From Ottelia alismoides (taxonomy: Eukaryota > Streptophyta > Magnoliopsida > Alismatales > Hydrocharitaceae): DNA of 64,000 nucleotides. Positions 46,632-58,600 of the stretch are shown one piece after another. The stretch lies in assembly GCA_037367405.1 (NCBI GenBank), contig JAZKJV010001865.1:806001-870000 (forward strand). The letters are read 5' to 3'. Positions within the stretch are counted from its first letter, which is position 1; every line of letters starts with the position of its first letter. The notes below the pieces were generated by a model. That model ran no database searches, was not told where the DNA came from, and was given only the letters and a program-made list of their open reading frames with translations. The translations under genes and the position numbers were made by a program.

Positions 46632-49040
46632 TGATGAATCCATGATTCATCGACTTTATATGGACATCTTAGCAAAATCTCCTTAATAAATCACTAATTA
46701 AATCCTCTAGAATTTATTTATTAATATTCACTAATTGTGCTAAATTAGGGTTAAATTTTGTAATCAAATAATCAATATTTTTTTACCTTGATTGAGCTTA
46801 TTATTTTATGTAAAAAATAAAATATTTTAACCTAATTCTTTCTCTAATGTTTTCTTTGATTAATTAACTAATTGACATCAAAAATTAAAATCCATAAAAA
46901 TAAGAAAATTAAGAGAACCTACAAAAATTAGGCATTGTACATTTATGCATATTTTATCTTTGTCATTTTCTATTTTACCTTTTCTAACCTAAAAAATTCC
47001 ATAAAAATTAGAATAATTATGTATACATTGCATATAAATTAATTCACTAATTCAAATCAAAGTAAAAATACAAAAAATCACAAGGTGCAAAAATGTGGTA
47101 TTTGATTATCTATAAAGTATCTCTAAAAATACATTTTGTACAATTGGCCTCTTGTGATTTTGTATCCTTCATGGATTGTAGATCTTGTCGAGATGAGAAA
47201 CTTTCGTGTCAACCACTTTTTGATTTGACTTCATTTACCATTTCTTTTTTATTTTTCTTCTAATTTAGTTATTTTTATTTTTATTTTATTTTTATATTTT
47301 ATTTTACATTTTTAATCTTTATTTTTATTTTTATTTTATTTTTATTCTGTTATTTTAGTTTATATTTATTTTACTTTCATTTTCTTCTTTTCCCTCTTTT
47401 TTTCTCTCTCCTTCTATTCTCTCTCTCTCCACTGCTCACCAGGTCACGTGCCTTGCACATCACACCCTTCCTTGCCTCCCTTTTTCCGTCGACATGTGCC
47501 ATGCACATGCCGCCTTCTCCCTCCATGTGCACGTGCATGGCACGTGTAACGTCTCCCCTCCCCTACCGTCCATTGTTACTCCCCTTCCTCACTCAACAGT
47601 CGTGGCCTCCTCTGTGTAATCGTTGCCACTTCACTTCTCGGTTGTTATGAACCGCCCTCTCCACCTCATAGCCACCTCTGTGTAATGCCCTTTGCTACCC
47701 TCAGGAGAGATCCAAGGCCCCTCGGAGCCTTGCTGCAGCTCTCTCCTCCGAGCTTGTTGATGAGCTTTTTACGACTTATGCCAGCATCGATCGAATCTAC
47801 GACCGGAATCAGCTCCCGCAACTCATTCCAGTCTAACCCCCAGTTGACTTCTCTTTCTTCAGCTTCCCCTCTTATTCTCCCTTCTTCTTCTCTTTCAAAT
47901 CGTCCAACTTCTTTCTTCTTGTTATGTTCGTCATCTTCCATCGAACTTGTTGCCCCCTTGAGCTTCATCTCCATTGCTTACCACCATTGCCTCCACTCCA
48001 CTTTCATCTTCTCGCTTCACGCTTCTTCCACTAACCACTTTCGCACGCCATCGACAACCTCTATCCTCATATCCGTTCAACACCACTGCCCTAGAGAATA
48101 AAGCTCCACCACCCCCAGGTCAATCATCTATTTTTGTCTAAACTACAAGTTCTTTCCTCTCTACTACTCGCACCTCACTGGTCCAGGTCGGTACCATGCC
48201 CTATTGCTCCGCCCTCGACCTGATACTCCATCATCCTCATCGATAGCAGAGCCCTCCACTGCTTGTGCCTCGTCGGGATGCCACCTCTGGTGCGGGGCCT
48301 CCACCGCTCCTCGCCTCCAGTAACTATTGAATCAGGTTTAACCTTGATCCAATAGCTCTCAAGCCGCCACATCACCCTCCTTGAGCCTCCCTCCACGCCT
48401 CGAGGCTCGGGAGAGCTGAGCCTCTCTGTTGCTACCAGCTGGAGGCTCGGCCCCCGATCCTCTGCTCTGCCTCTGAACCGAGCATCACATGCACAAAGCA
48501 CGTGAGGGCATGGGGCTACTTGCAAACAAGCCCTCGCACTCATGTCCTTGAAAATTACGAAAGGATCGTGTCCAGATCAAGTGCTCTGGGCGTGCACGTG
48601 TGGGTAAATTACATAGTGACCCCATAAATTTTCGTAATTTACAGATAAGTTCTCCATGGGCTATTTTAAGAAGAAAATAATTTTATTTTTATTACATTTT
48701 AGTCTCTAGATTTTCATTTTAGCATATCTTTCTCACTTGAACTCCGATTTTAACCCACAATATGACATTTTGAAGCTTGTTGAATGCTCTATCATTTTAT
48801 ATATCTTGTGGACATCTCTGCGCTTGTAACTGCTAATAATTATTTGATAAACCTCTTGATCTATGTATGCAGGTTTGTGACATTTTGTGATATTTCACAT
48901 TGAGAAAATTCTTGATATATTTTGTAGGGACTCGGTTGAGGAGATTTACTTTGAATAATCATCTCGTGATTATTGATCATGTTCTTCAAGAAATTAATCT
49001 TTATAGGGGTCTAATCAAGAAGGAACTAATTTAATACCTA
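46632..49040 (+). repeat. 3' LTR of gypsy D, truncated
   Basis: It starts TGATGAATCCATGATTCATC after the polypurine tract and follows the 5' LTR up to AATTTAATACCT at 49040, which corresponds to 24726 in the 5' LTR. The last 514 bp or so of the LTR are missing, replaced by gypsy C sequence. The pyrimidine- and GC-rich block is 47390-48600. The open frames in it (47685-48101 and others) differ from those in the 5' copy, so they are not genes. Confidence 0.86.
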
Positions 49041-49708
49041 GGTATGGCCCTTGATTTTACATGTTTATCTTACGCCATACATCTCAGGAGTGGTAGGAGA
49101 TTGCATCCGCCTTCACAACTGTTGGGATTGGGGGATCAAGCCACTGAGAGAGCTTTACCTTCCACATCATCTTCTTCATTATCATTTCCGAGACCCAGTG
49201 TAGCATCACCTGAGTATGGAGTTTCACCATCTTTGTCGTCGCTACCATCACCTTCACCAGATAGATGCAGATCATTGTCTGTAAGGGAGAACACACCAAT
49301 CGTGGATTCTTCTTCTACACTAGCCGCAATAACCCACTCTATTTTAGATTTTGTTTCTCCTTCCCCTGTTTTGACAACACTATACAAACTGATTCTAGTT
49401 GTCCCATTGTACATGATGATTCTCTTCTGAATAATTGAAATGCGCATTTGAATGTTTCTTCTGATTCTATGCCATTTCCTTCTGCTCTAAATAAAACCAA
49501 AAAAATCCAAAATTAAAAACAACCCTATCTGATCCTGGAGTAGTTGAGATCTTGTAGAACATCTTTTTAGAGAGCCCACCCCTTAAAACCATGGAGTACA
49601 TGCCTGTAGAGAACAAGGGAATGAAAGAAGTATGTACACAAAAGCGTCAGACTGAGCAGAACATACGGAAGAAAATAGAAAAACATATCTTAACCATGGC
49701 CACAGTTT
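49041..49708 (+). pseudogene. Gypsy C gag-PR linker
   Basis: From the deletion junction the plus strand reads YAIHLRSGRRLHPPSQL, the basic motif found before PR in gypsy D (about 40648). A Ser/Pro-rich open stretch of 128 codons ends at 49430. A stretch at 49560-49710 (EYMPVENKGMKEVCTQKRQ, KIEKHILTMATVYAINN) leads into PR. A run of seven A at 49731 separates this frame from the PR frame. Confidence 0.72.
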
Positions 49709-50215
49709 ATGCCATCAACAACCTCCTGTCCAAAAAAAGATAAGGGAGCACCTCACATCCTTTGCCACATATTTGATCATGAATTTGATCACACTCTTCT
49801 TGATAGTGTTTCCTTCATTGATCTTATGCCATCCTCTCTACTCACCGAGTTTGGGTTAGGACCTCTTAAATCGACCATGATGATCCTTCAGTTTGCTGAT
49901 AGATCGATTAAGAGTCCGACATGCATTTTAGAGGGCGTTATTGTAACAGTGCAGGGAATAAAATTCCTTGTTAATTTTGTTGTAATGGATATGGACACTC
50001 CTGCACCATTACTCCATATCCCAATCATAATAGGTCGAATATTACTCCGAACAGCCGAATTGGTAGTTGATTACTGTACTGGAGAGATCATCTTTCACTC
50101 TAGTAGTGATAAGGAGAAAATTGACATGATCCCCGATCCTAGACCATCACCACTGCCAGCAGCAACATATGAGAAACAAACATTACAAATCCTGAGAATT
50201 GTGATTTTCTAGTCG
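49709..50215 (+). pseudogene. Gypsy C protease, open but with altered active site
   Basis: A 167-codon open frame covers most of the protease: KKDKGAPHILCHI, HTLLDSVSFIDLMP (active-site loop), LGPLKSTMMILQFADRSIK, FLVNFVVMDMDT and PIIIGRILLRTAELVVDYCTGEI (flap region). It is the longest intact domain of the element. The triplet is D-S-V rather than D-S-G. Its frame is offset from the linker before it by an A-run slip, and it ends in TAG after LRIVIF. Confidence 0.85.
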
Positions 50216-51800
50216 AGTTTAGAGAGACAGATCTTTCTACTGATTTCATAGACACTCAGGAGTTCCTTTCTCAGAAGGACCTTCTGGAAAGCACAGTCAA
50301 CATCCCTTATTGATCCTTCTGTGTAGTTTATTGATGGGCAGTATGAGTTTATTTATGAGGATCAATATGAGTTTTTGGAGGTTCCCATCTGATATTCTTT
50401 TGACACATCATCTTGGGACTACCTCCTTCTAAGAGTTTTGAGGTACAGATATTTGCGCCACATGCTGAGTCTACTGACATATGCACTGATGAGAGGCACG
50501 TTTTAGAGATTATTGCTGAGATATATGAACCCTTTGTTTCTGAAATTATCGAGGATTTTGAACACCCTGATGAGCCATTCCTTTCTAAGTAGATATCATT
50601 CATTTCAGATCTTTCTGACATTCTATTTGTTGAGCCGTTAGTAGACACAGTGGACAGTTCACAAAGTGCAGATCATATACCTTCTACGAGTGTAGTTATA
50701 AAGGTCGTTACAAAGCCAATTCAGACCCCACCTGAGCTCAAGGCTTTATTATCAACGTTCAAAATAAGCCTTCCTTTTGGTCCCCCCCACAAATGTTTCC
50801 GGTCATCCTCAGATCACAACTGATCGATAAACAAGAATCTCACTTGCTAGAGGTTCTTGAGAGAAACCCAAGGCCATTGGATGGAATATTTCAGATCTTC
50901 GTGGTATTAGTCAAGCTTTGTGCTCACATCATATCTACTTAGAGGATGACTGTATACCCTCCCGTGAGTGTTAGCGCTGTCTCAATCCGAATCTAAGGGA
51001 GTTTGTTACGAAAGAGATCAGGAAATGGTGTGATTCTGGCTTTATTTATCCCATTTCGGATTTCAAGTGGGCCAGTCCTTTACATGTGGCCCCGAAGAAA
51101 TCTGGAATTACTATCATGAAGAATAACCGTGGTGAGGAGATTCCGACCTATGTACCTACTTCATGGCGTGTCTGTATAGATTACCGGTGCTTGAATTCTG
51201 CTACCAAGAAGGATCACTTTCCACTGCCCTTTATTAATCAAATTATTGAGATATTGGTATGGAAAGAGTTCTTTTGTTTCTTGGATGTTAATCGAGATAT
51301 AACCAGGTTGCTATCGCTCCTGAGGATAAGGATAAAACTAATTTTACTTGTCCGTTTAGCACCTACGCCTTTAAACAGATGCCCTTTGGATTATGTAATG
51401 CCCCTACAATATTCCAAAGGTGTATGTTGGCCGTTTTTGCCGACATGGTGGGTAGTTTCCTTGAGGTCTTTATGGATGATTTCTTGGTGTACGGGATAGT
51501 TTTGACACATATCTTCCTCATTTAGAATAATTCCTTCAACGTTATTGTGAGGTAAACCTAGTGCTCTCATGGGAAAAAAAGTCACTTTACGGTGACTAAT
51601 GGGATTGTATTGGGCCACATCATCGTCAACCATGGTATGGAGGTTGACCCAGCTAAGATCGATGTGATATCCAAGCTAGAGATGCTGTAGAATTTGAAGC
51701 AGTTAAGGTCATTTTTGGAACACGCCAGATTCTATAGGTGATTCATTAAGGACTTCTGCAAGATTGCAAGAACTTTAATTGAGATTCTATGCAAGGAGAG
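50216..51800 (+). pseudogene. Gypsy C reverse transcriptase remnant
   Basis: After a spacer (50216-50740) the plus strand carries APKKSGITIMKNNRGEEIP and VCIDYRCLNSATKKDHFPLPFI (51086-51245), then CFLDV. A shift near 51300 leads to YNQVAIAPEDKDKTNFTCPF and MPFGLCNAPTIFQRC, then the catalytic F-M-D-D-F box at 51469-51483, intact. The thumb follows in further frames (KSHF-like, VDPAKIDVI-like, FYR.FIKDF near 51740). Several stops and shifts; the catalytic residues themselves are kept. Confidence 0.88.
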
Positions 51801-52275
51801 TGAGTTTTTTTAGTGATGAGAAAGTCCTACTTGCATTTCATCAAATGAAAGACATGGTTACTAGTGCTCCTGTTCTACAACCACCTGATTGGTCTCTTCC
51901 CTTTGAGATCATGATGGACACGCCAGATTTTGCAGTTGGAGCTGTTTTAGGGTAGAGAAGGGATGGGATACCATTTGATATACACTATGCTAGCAAGAAT
52001 CTGGATGAGGCACATCGGAATTATACAGTGACATAGAAGGAGATGTTAGCTATTGTGTTTGGATTAGAGAAGTTCAGATCTTACCTCCTTGGTTCCCATG
52101 TTATTGTGTACACGGATCACACTTCCATACTGTACTTACAAGTAAAGAAAGATACCAAACTACGCCTTATTAGATGGGTCCTTCTTCTCCAGAAGTTTGA
52201 TTTAGAAATCTGAGAAAAACCTAGAGTGAAAAATGTTGTGGCATATTACCTTTCCCTTATTACATATGCATATAT
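51801..52275 (+). pseudogene. Gypsy C RNase H remnant
   Basis: One frame from about 51906 reads EIMMDTPDFAVGAVLG, a stop, then HYASKNLDEAHRNYTVT, a stop, then [39 protein letters not shown] and [17 protein letters not shown]. The Asp, Glu and Asp of the active site are all present; three in-frame stops (all TAG or TGA) break it. It ends at the insertion of copia F at 52276. Confidence 0.88.
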
Positions 52276-54871
52276 TGTTGGACATGCAAGCCCACGGCGA
52301 GCCATTATGCAATACATGTTATTGCGAATATCATTCCCTGATCTGAAATAAAGAATAACTAATTTGCATAATAGGTCCCTTAATACAATTAGGGTTATGT
52401 ACCATGGCCATCTTGATGATCATACAACTGTTGATTCAATTATTGAATCATAGAGGCTGGTGCTTGGATGAATATCTAAAGAGTTATATTGAGGACTCAT
52501 CAAGTACCGTCAAATGATTATTAAGAGAGGACCTCCAGCCTGAGTAGGAGATGCCAATCTTTTCTCACTTGGCTGATATCTGACCGATCTCATGATGCAG
52601 GTCCTCTACATGGGAATAGAGATTCAGAGATGTCAGATTAGTTAGGTCGAAAGAGATGACTTAACGAGATCGAGATAACCAAAGTCCGATGTCGTATGCT
52701 ATTACGATATAGGCACGCATCCTCTGATCGGAGATAGATGTGTAACTATATGTCTGAGTATGTACATTTGGCAGACCAATAGGTTGATGACCTAATCAAG
52801 GTCTATACACAAGCGCGCTAGTGTGCATGCAAGGGCATATGAGTAATACTATCTCTCAAAGTGATCATACATGTTCATTACTGGACCAGAAGACATGAGA
52901 TCGCTCATGAGATATTGGGAAGAATCAAATTCCATACATGGTCATCTATCTTTGGATGCTTGACTAAATTAGGTTTGATATATACTTTTGGAAAGTATAT
53001 AATCAACACCTGGGTATGATATATGCTTTTGGAAAGTATATGATCGATACCAACTTCTTAATAGTCAAATAAGAAACTTAATGATAAAACCCTAAAAGAG
53101 ACAGTCTAAAAGAGATCTAAAACTTAAGGTTTATTCTGGGTCTTCCAGTTTCCAGGATGTACATGTATTAGGAATACTTGAGGGTGATGTGATCATAAAC
53201 GATTTTGTAACCATGACGCCTCCATTCCAAGAGAGTGATGAAACATGTCTGGATTTTAGTGACTCCTCTCATAGAGAAGTAATCTGATCTTAGTCCAAAT
53301 GTTGGACATTGATCTAAATGTGATGCAAATGTAATGAGAAGATTAGATTTGCGATCTTGATTTAATCAAGCATTTATGGGAGGTCTGCAAGATCTGGATT
53401 TGAGATGTGATCTCAATATCCAAGTCACTATACATGGAACAATACAATCACCATGTCCTTATCTCCAAGTATCCGCGGAGAAAGCACATTATCCTTGAAA
53501 GAGTTCATGGATAATTTCATTGTTTTATATATGTATCCGAGCATTGAGAAATGGATAATTAAATATGATTTAATTATCATGAATAATATGAATTTGATTC
53601 ATATTATAATGAGAGTTATTTAAGATAATTAAATGTGATTTAATTATCAAAGATGTGAATAATGTTAATGTGATTCATATAATTTGGGCACATGAGAATT
53701 TATATCCAAGATGATTAAATGTGATTTATTTATCATGGATAAGAATAATGTGGATATCACTATCCATATTATTCAGGTATATTATAAATGTGATTTATAA
53801 TATATTAAAGAGAGCTTATTGTGATTTATATTTGTTAATTAATTATTGATGTGAATTGGATTCACATTGGATGATTAATTGAAAATATAATTTACATTTT
53901 ATTTTGGGATGTGAATGTGATTCATATTTTTGCAATGGCATGATTGCAATGTTCACAAGATAATTATGAATTATTTCTGTGAAATAATTTACAACAAATG
54001 TTGTTGTAAATCTTGGAGATATCATGAGATAATGAGATCTCATGAGATTTTGAGGATATAGACCCCTTCTATCTCAAATGAGTAGCTGCCCCTTTCTTTA
54101 GGGGATATGGTCAATCTCATCATTATCTCCAAGACTAGTCAATGCGATTTAATTTTGAATTGATTTATATTGATTTATTAATATATATTATTTTCAATTA
54201 AATCAATTGTTGGTGTGTTTTTTACAACAACATCATGGCCATTGAAAGAAACACAAATCAATCTCATCCATTGATTGTGTGTTGTCCATGGATTGAGATC
54301 CATGGACTCCCAAAACCCTATATAAGAAGAGGCACCCCTTGATCTTCGAGTGAAACGTTTATGACAACAACATATGCTCTCTCCCTCTCTCTTATGGTCG
54401 TCCACCATAGAGACATTGAGAGAGTCACCATCGCTGCAGCATTGTCGTTATGTTGTCAGAGTATTTGTTCATGGATCTCCATCTCCTTTGGCGCGCCTCG
54501 CTTGTGAATAAGACATCGGATTTTGTGTGAAGAGATCGGAGATTCACTGCTTGGATCATCAACATGGATTGCGAGGAGCACACATCTCATCAACACGCTC
54601 ACAAGCGTCTCCTCCGTCGGATCAGACTTGAGACAGGAAGTCTCATCGTTTAGACACTCGATCGCAACCATGATTCAAGAGGTAAACTTAATACCTATTG
54701 TGGTTCAGATGAATTGATCTGAGAAATGTTCTTGGATCAGGTGGTTTCATCACATTAAAATTTTTTAGACTCCGCTACATCAAGCAACTAGTGCGACTAG
54801 TCGCTCCCGGTCGCATACAATATGATCACCACGCTTCCGTGATGTGCTTGAGGATCTTCCCATATCCTTCA
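52276..54871 (+). repeat. 5' LTR of copia F
   Basis: It starts TGTTGGACATGCAAGCCC and ends CATATCCTTCA, two bases before the primer site. It aligns with 60165-62781 over its whole length and with the minus-strand LTR of copia A. It contains a clear TATA box at 54319. Short GATTCATATTAT-type AT-rich repeats fill 53520-53960. Confidence 0.93.
54319..54326 (+). promoter_or_regulatory. TATA box of copia F 5' LTR
   Basis: AACCCTATATAAGAAGAGG is a classic plant TATA context, and the same bases recur at 62196-62203 in the 3' LTR. Element transcription would start some 25-35 bases downstream, in the CTCTCTCCCTCTCTCT-rich area or just before it. Confidence 0.72.
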
Positions 54872-54873
54872 AG

Positions 54874-54885
54874 TGGTATCAGAGC
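54874..54885 (+). other. Primer binding site of copia F (initiator Met-tRNA)
   Basis: TGGTATCAGAGC, the standard plant copia primer site, intact and two bases after the LTR end. Confidence 0.93.
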
Positions 54886-56462
54886 TAGGTTGGAGGTTTT
54901 GGACACAATCCATTAACCTAAGAAGATTTGGGCTCATTAGGGTTCGTGAAAACTTTTATCGTATTTTAATTTTTGCAGCCCTATTTTGTGATTATTTTCG
55001 TCCCTATTTAAAATGATTAACACAAAAATATCACTTGGATAATGTTACCCATTAATTAATGAAATCGTGGGATTTGAGTTTGTGTGATTTGGAAACCGAT
55101 AACTCAAGATATGATCATTTTAATGAACATATATCCACTATTTCACGAATCATGACGTAATTAAAGAGTTATTTACTGTTTTGAAACACCTAGCGTGATT
55201 ATCACTTGGGTTCTGTTATAAATCAAATTAGCAAACTTTGGAAACTTACTTTCCTTAATTTGGATTTAAAATGTTTAACATATGTTAATTTTAGTAAGTA
55301 GGGGTCACTGTTGGAAATTACATACTTGATCATGAACCATGTGATTGCCATTTAATTTTTATAGAAATTAATGGTTAATTCCTTGAGATAATTATTGATA
55401 AATATTTGTGAATTATTTAAAGATGATAAATATTTCATTAAATTATATTGTCTTAACCAATAATTGATTAGATATGATCTAAATCACAAATTGGTTGCTT
55501 CGTACACTTTCCAACAAACAAGTTGCTTGAATAGGATTGGGGATTTGTTTAGCAAATCTCCTTATAATATTAATTAAAATGGTTTTGATTATTATTATAT
55601 GGTATAAATTCGGTTGAAAACCGATTATCATCTCAAGTACAAAGTGAACGACTTGGCATTATCTTTCCCGAGGCGGATATGGTGTCTAGTCGGGGAGCGT
55701 TGGGGTAGCAGGTTGCACCGTGTGCGGTTTGTCCCACTCCCGTCGGTGCTGTCCATGACAATGTGTAGGGAACATATAATGCTTGAGAAATCATGATGTA
55801 TTTTCTAATTATTAAAATTCGAAATAATACGTATTTGAGATAATACCATATTTCAAGTAACAATAAAGAATGTTTGTTAGATATTAATTGGATCATTAAT
55901 TTATTTCGATTAAATTAATTGGAATCCAATTAAAATTAAAACACTCCATCACGAATAGAGTTGTTGTTTCCCTTGGAAGAATTAATTACATGAATATGAT
56001 TAATAATAATTAATTAAAATTTGAACAAGATATGGAGGATCACATAAGTGACATCCATGGTCTCGTCAAGGCAAAGGATTCCATCGCCATAGATTGTATG
56101 TAGGAGATGCCAGCCCAAAGTGGCAGCTCCTACATACAAGCCATTTGGATCGGGCTCTTTGATTCTCGAAAGAGTAAGGACGTATGCGTAGTAACCCCAA
56201 TATGGAGTCCTCATATTATTGGGGCCATATTGGATTGCGCATAGCGAGTTGTATTCCTATTGATGGTTGGTTCAATTAATGATAGGTCAACATCACCTTA
56301 GGGGTGGTGGGCCCGGGTGTTAAAGATCGAATTAGGAATGCAAGTTGGACTTGCAAGGCAGAATGTGTTCCCACTTCTTTTTATCCGAGTTGCAAGTTCT
56401 CTTATTATTGGGATGTGATAAAGATAAGAAAGGAGATCCCATATCTTGCTTGAGATTTAATG
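54886..56462 (+). other. Copia F leader
   Basis: Untranslated leader of about 1.58 kb, homologous to 8437-6820 of copia A. The best preserved part (56030-56460) includes TTCTCGAAAGAGTAAGG, CACCTTAGGGGTGGTGGG and GTTGGACTTGCAAGGCAGAA. There is no supported gene; the minus-strand frame at 56014-56214 is a shadow. Confidence 0.78.
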
Positions 56463-56612
56463 GTAAGTACATCTCTTACATTGAAAGTGATTAAGGGAAT
56501 GAACTTTCAGTGTTGACAAGGCAAGACAACTTTGATATAAAATTACTAAATCAATGTAAAATGTGTATATATATTTATATATATATATATTTATGAAAAT
56601 TTCTTATTTCAA
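56463..56612 (+). other. Probable leader intron of copia F (acceptor mutated)
   Basis: G/GTAAGTAC at 56463 matches the donor of copia A at 6819; the acceptor position reads TTATTTCAA at 56612 where A has TTAATTTCAG. Length 150 bp against 153 bp in A. An AT microsatellite (56566-56591) has expanded inside it. Confidence 0.58.
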
Positions 56613-57345
56613 ATATCCTCATTAAACCCACTCAGTACTATACTCAATATAACCAGTAAAATATCATGGATTGGATCTGTGATCAAGATATTGTACTTGC
56701 AGTTGGACACATAATGTATGTGGTTGCAATGTGCAAGTTTCCTCATAATATTGAGGAATGACAATTAAATAGATAATAGGACTACAACCCTAGGGTTTGT
56801 ATGTCTCTATAGTCTTGATCTTTCGTCGAATGTACTTTGGAAGTGACATGTCGATGATGATCGTAATTGTCAAATAATCCTTATAAAATATAAGAAGATG
56901 TTATGGCATACATATGTGCTCTTGAAATTTAATCATGAATGACATGGTTCACTGCATCATGCAGAATGGTAGCTCTATAAGAGATTATGTATTTAAAATA
57001 TTTGAGTACCTACTTGAACCAAAGTCTTTAAGAGTTAAGATGTATGTAGATATGATGAGTTTCATCATTGTAATGTCTATACTCAAGTCATTCATGAAGC
57101 TTCATAATATTCATATTATATGAATTGAATGAAGCATATATAAATGTTGAGATACTCTTATAAGAGATCCTTTGTCTTAAGCAATGGTTGTTTATAGATG
57201 AAGAGAGAATAGTGAAAGAATGGGTCAGACTCAAGTAAGAAGAAAAGTCAAAGAGTTGACTGTAATTCTGTGACTTCCATATGACATCCAAATAGTTCGA
57301 TAAATGCCAATACTGCAGTAAGCCGATGAACAGATAGTGTGACTA
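56613..57345 (+). pseudogene. Copia F gag remnant
   Basis: The gag ATG of copia A corresponds to ATC here, so the start is lost. The recognisable core is open at 56935-57123: MNDMVHCIMQNGSSIRDYVFKIFEYL, matching the VREYIIKVFGYL region of A. The zinc knuckle at about 57304-57345 reads KCQYCSKPMNR, a stop, then C. It keeps the first two Cys (lost in A) but has Asn for His and a shortened spacing. Confidence 0.75.
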
Positions 57346-57860
57346 TCTAGGATCCTTAGAGAAGGACTCAGATAGTGCATCGAAATAATCTACATATAAT
57401 CATTTATATTGACTTGCTTATTGGATAATATCAAAGTCTAATAATTGTATCTGATTCTTCTAATAACACTTGCAATTGGTTGCATATATTTTAGAAGACT
57501 AGAAAATTTGATCTTAAGGTTTAATAGTCATCCACATGGGTATTGATGCAATTGTTGCAACATTCTCTGTTGGATAGATAGACTTCGTATTTTCAGTGGG
57601 AGAGCCCTTAGTCTTAGAGAATGTCTCTACTACCTATATATTAGAAAACACTCATAGTTTATTTCTAAATATTGGAAATAGACATGAATACTGGAATATA
57701 CCTATCATAAAGAGTTATGATGGATATATTTCAGATAGTATTATGATATCTGGAGGATTCTACTAAATTAGAAATTAATGAATGGGTCATTAACATTTCT
57801 AATACTGAAAATTAAACCTTAAAAGATAAATAGGAGGATGAAGATCATTTGACAATGATT
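57346..57860 (+). pseudogene. Copia F protease remnant
   Basis: Weak remains: NTCNWLHIF near 57468 in place of the N-W-x-x-D-S-G start, and GIDAIVATFSVG near 57544, which parallels ATIAIVFVG in copia A. Many stops. Called from its position between the zinc knuckle and the WHQ finger at about 57865. Confidence 0.5.
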
Positions 57861-58600
57861 TGGCATCAAGTCTTGGGCATTAGTCTGCTGATGAGATCAA
57901 TTAACTAGTAAGAGATGAAACTTTAGAATGTCTGAAATTTCAAATCTTACATACTTTTGAATAATGTATTCAAAGTAAAATTGTCCAATGCTCCCTTCTC
58001 TTGGAATGGTGTAAGATGCCAAGGTATTCAAGATCTCATACATATTGATGTATGTGGATCATCTTTGTCATAATAAACATTGATGATATGTGATATCATT
58101 CGATTATTATTTGTGATATGAGATTTCTTCCCTTCACCTTAGAAACCTTTGAAATGATCGAAGATTTCACAATTTTGATTTAGAACCAAAGTTTGAAGGA
58201 AGATGAAATGAATTTTATCTAACTTAGGTAGCAAGTACCTATTAGATGAATTCTAAGAATACCTTGTGCAGAAAGGAATATCATTCCTATTTCACTCCTC
58301 CTAATGTACCTGAACTCAATAGAGTTGTATGGAGATACAATTGGATTTTGTGTGACATGATTTGATCAATGATGAATATTAGCATAATTACCTCTTTGTT
58401 TCCAAGGTATATATGTAGTAGAGACTACAATATATATCCTTAAAAAGGTTCCATGCTAGTAAGCTGGAATCTAGCTCCAGAGAGTGCTACTTCATTAGGA
58501 AAAAAAAGGATACCTACTTTATGACCTTGATATTCTTAAAGGATCTCAACTCTAAGGATATGATTCTTAGAGGATGACTCTCTTGAGAATCAAGATGAAA
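57861..58600 (+). pseudogene. Copia F pre-integrase finger and integrase remnant
   Basis: IWHQVLGISLL at about 57862 is the start of the pre-integrase finger, and GVRCQGIQDLIHIDVCGSS at about 58010-58065 the entry to the core. PPNVPELNRVVWRYNWILCDMI near 58300 is the third active-site region, with Trp where the catalytic Glu belongs. The central part of the core appears shortened. FLEDDSLENQDENEVKELI near 58570 is the linker to RT shared with A. Confidence 0.73.

Larger units (their letters stand above)
22111..49040 (+). mobile_element. Ty3/gypsy element D, plus strand, split by element E
   Basis: D has a 5' LTR (22111-25240), primer site, leader (25270-26223 and 38312-38747), gag, linker, PR, RT, RNase H, IN, a 3' untranslated part and a truncated 3' LTR (46632-49040). 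Gypsy E lies in the leader. The leader halves on either side of E align in order with the uninterrupted leader of E itself, which shows they were once contiguous. Gene order and RT and IN wording fit the Athila-like branch. All coding parts carry stops or frameshifts. Confidence 0.9.

Noticed and set aside
53520..53960. Repeated GATTCATATTATTT-like short units, possible array
   Set aside because: Irregular spacing and AT-rich drift inside the copia LTR, present in both LTRs. No CRISPR-like regular repeats, and not expected in a plant genome.
54874..54885. Possible tRNA gene at the Met-tRNA-like sequence
   Set aside because: Only the 12-base primer complement is present. No cloverleaf or promoter boxes around it.
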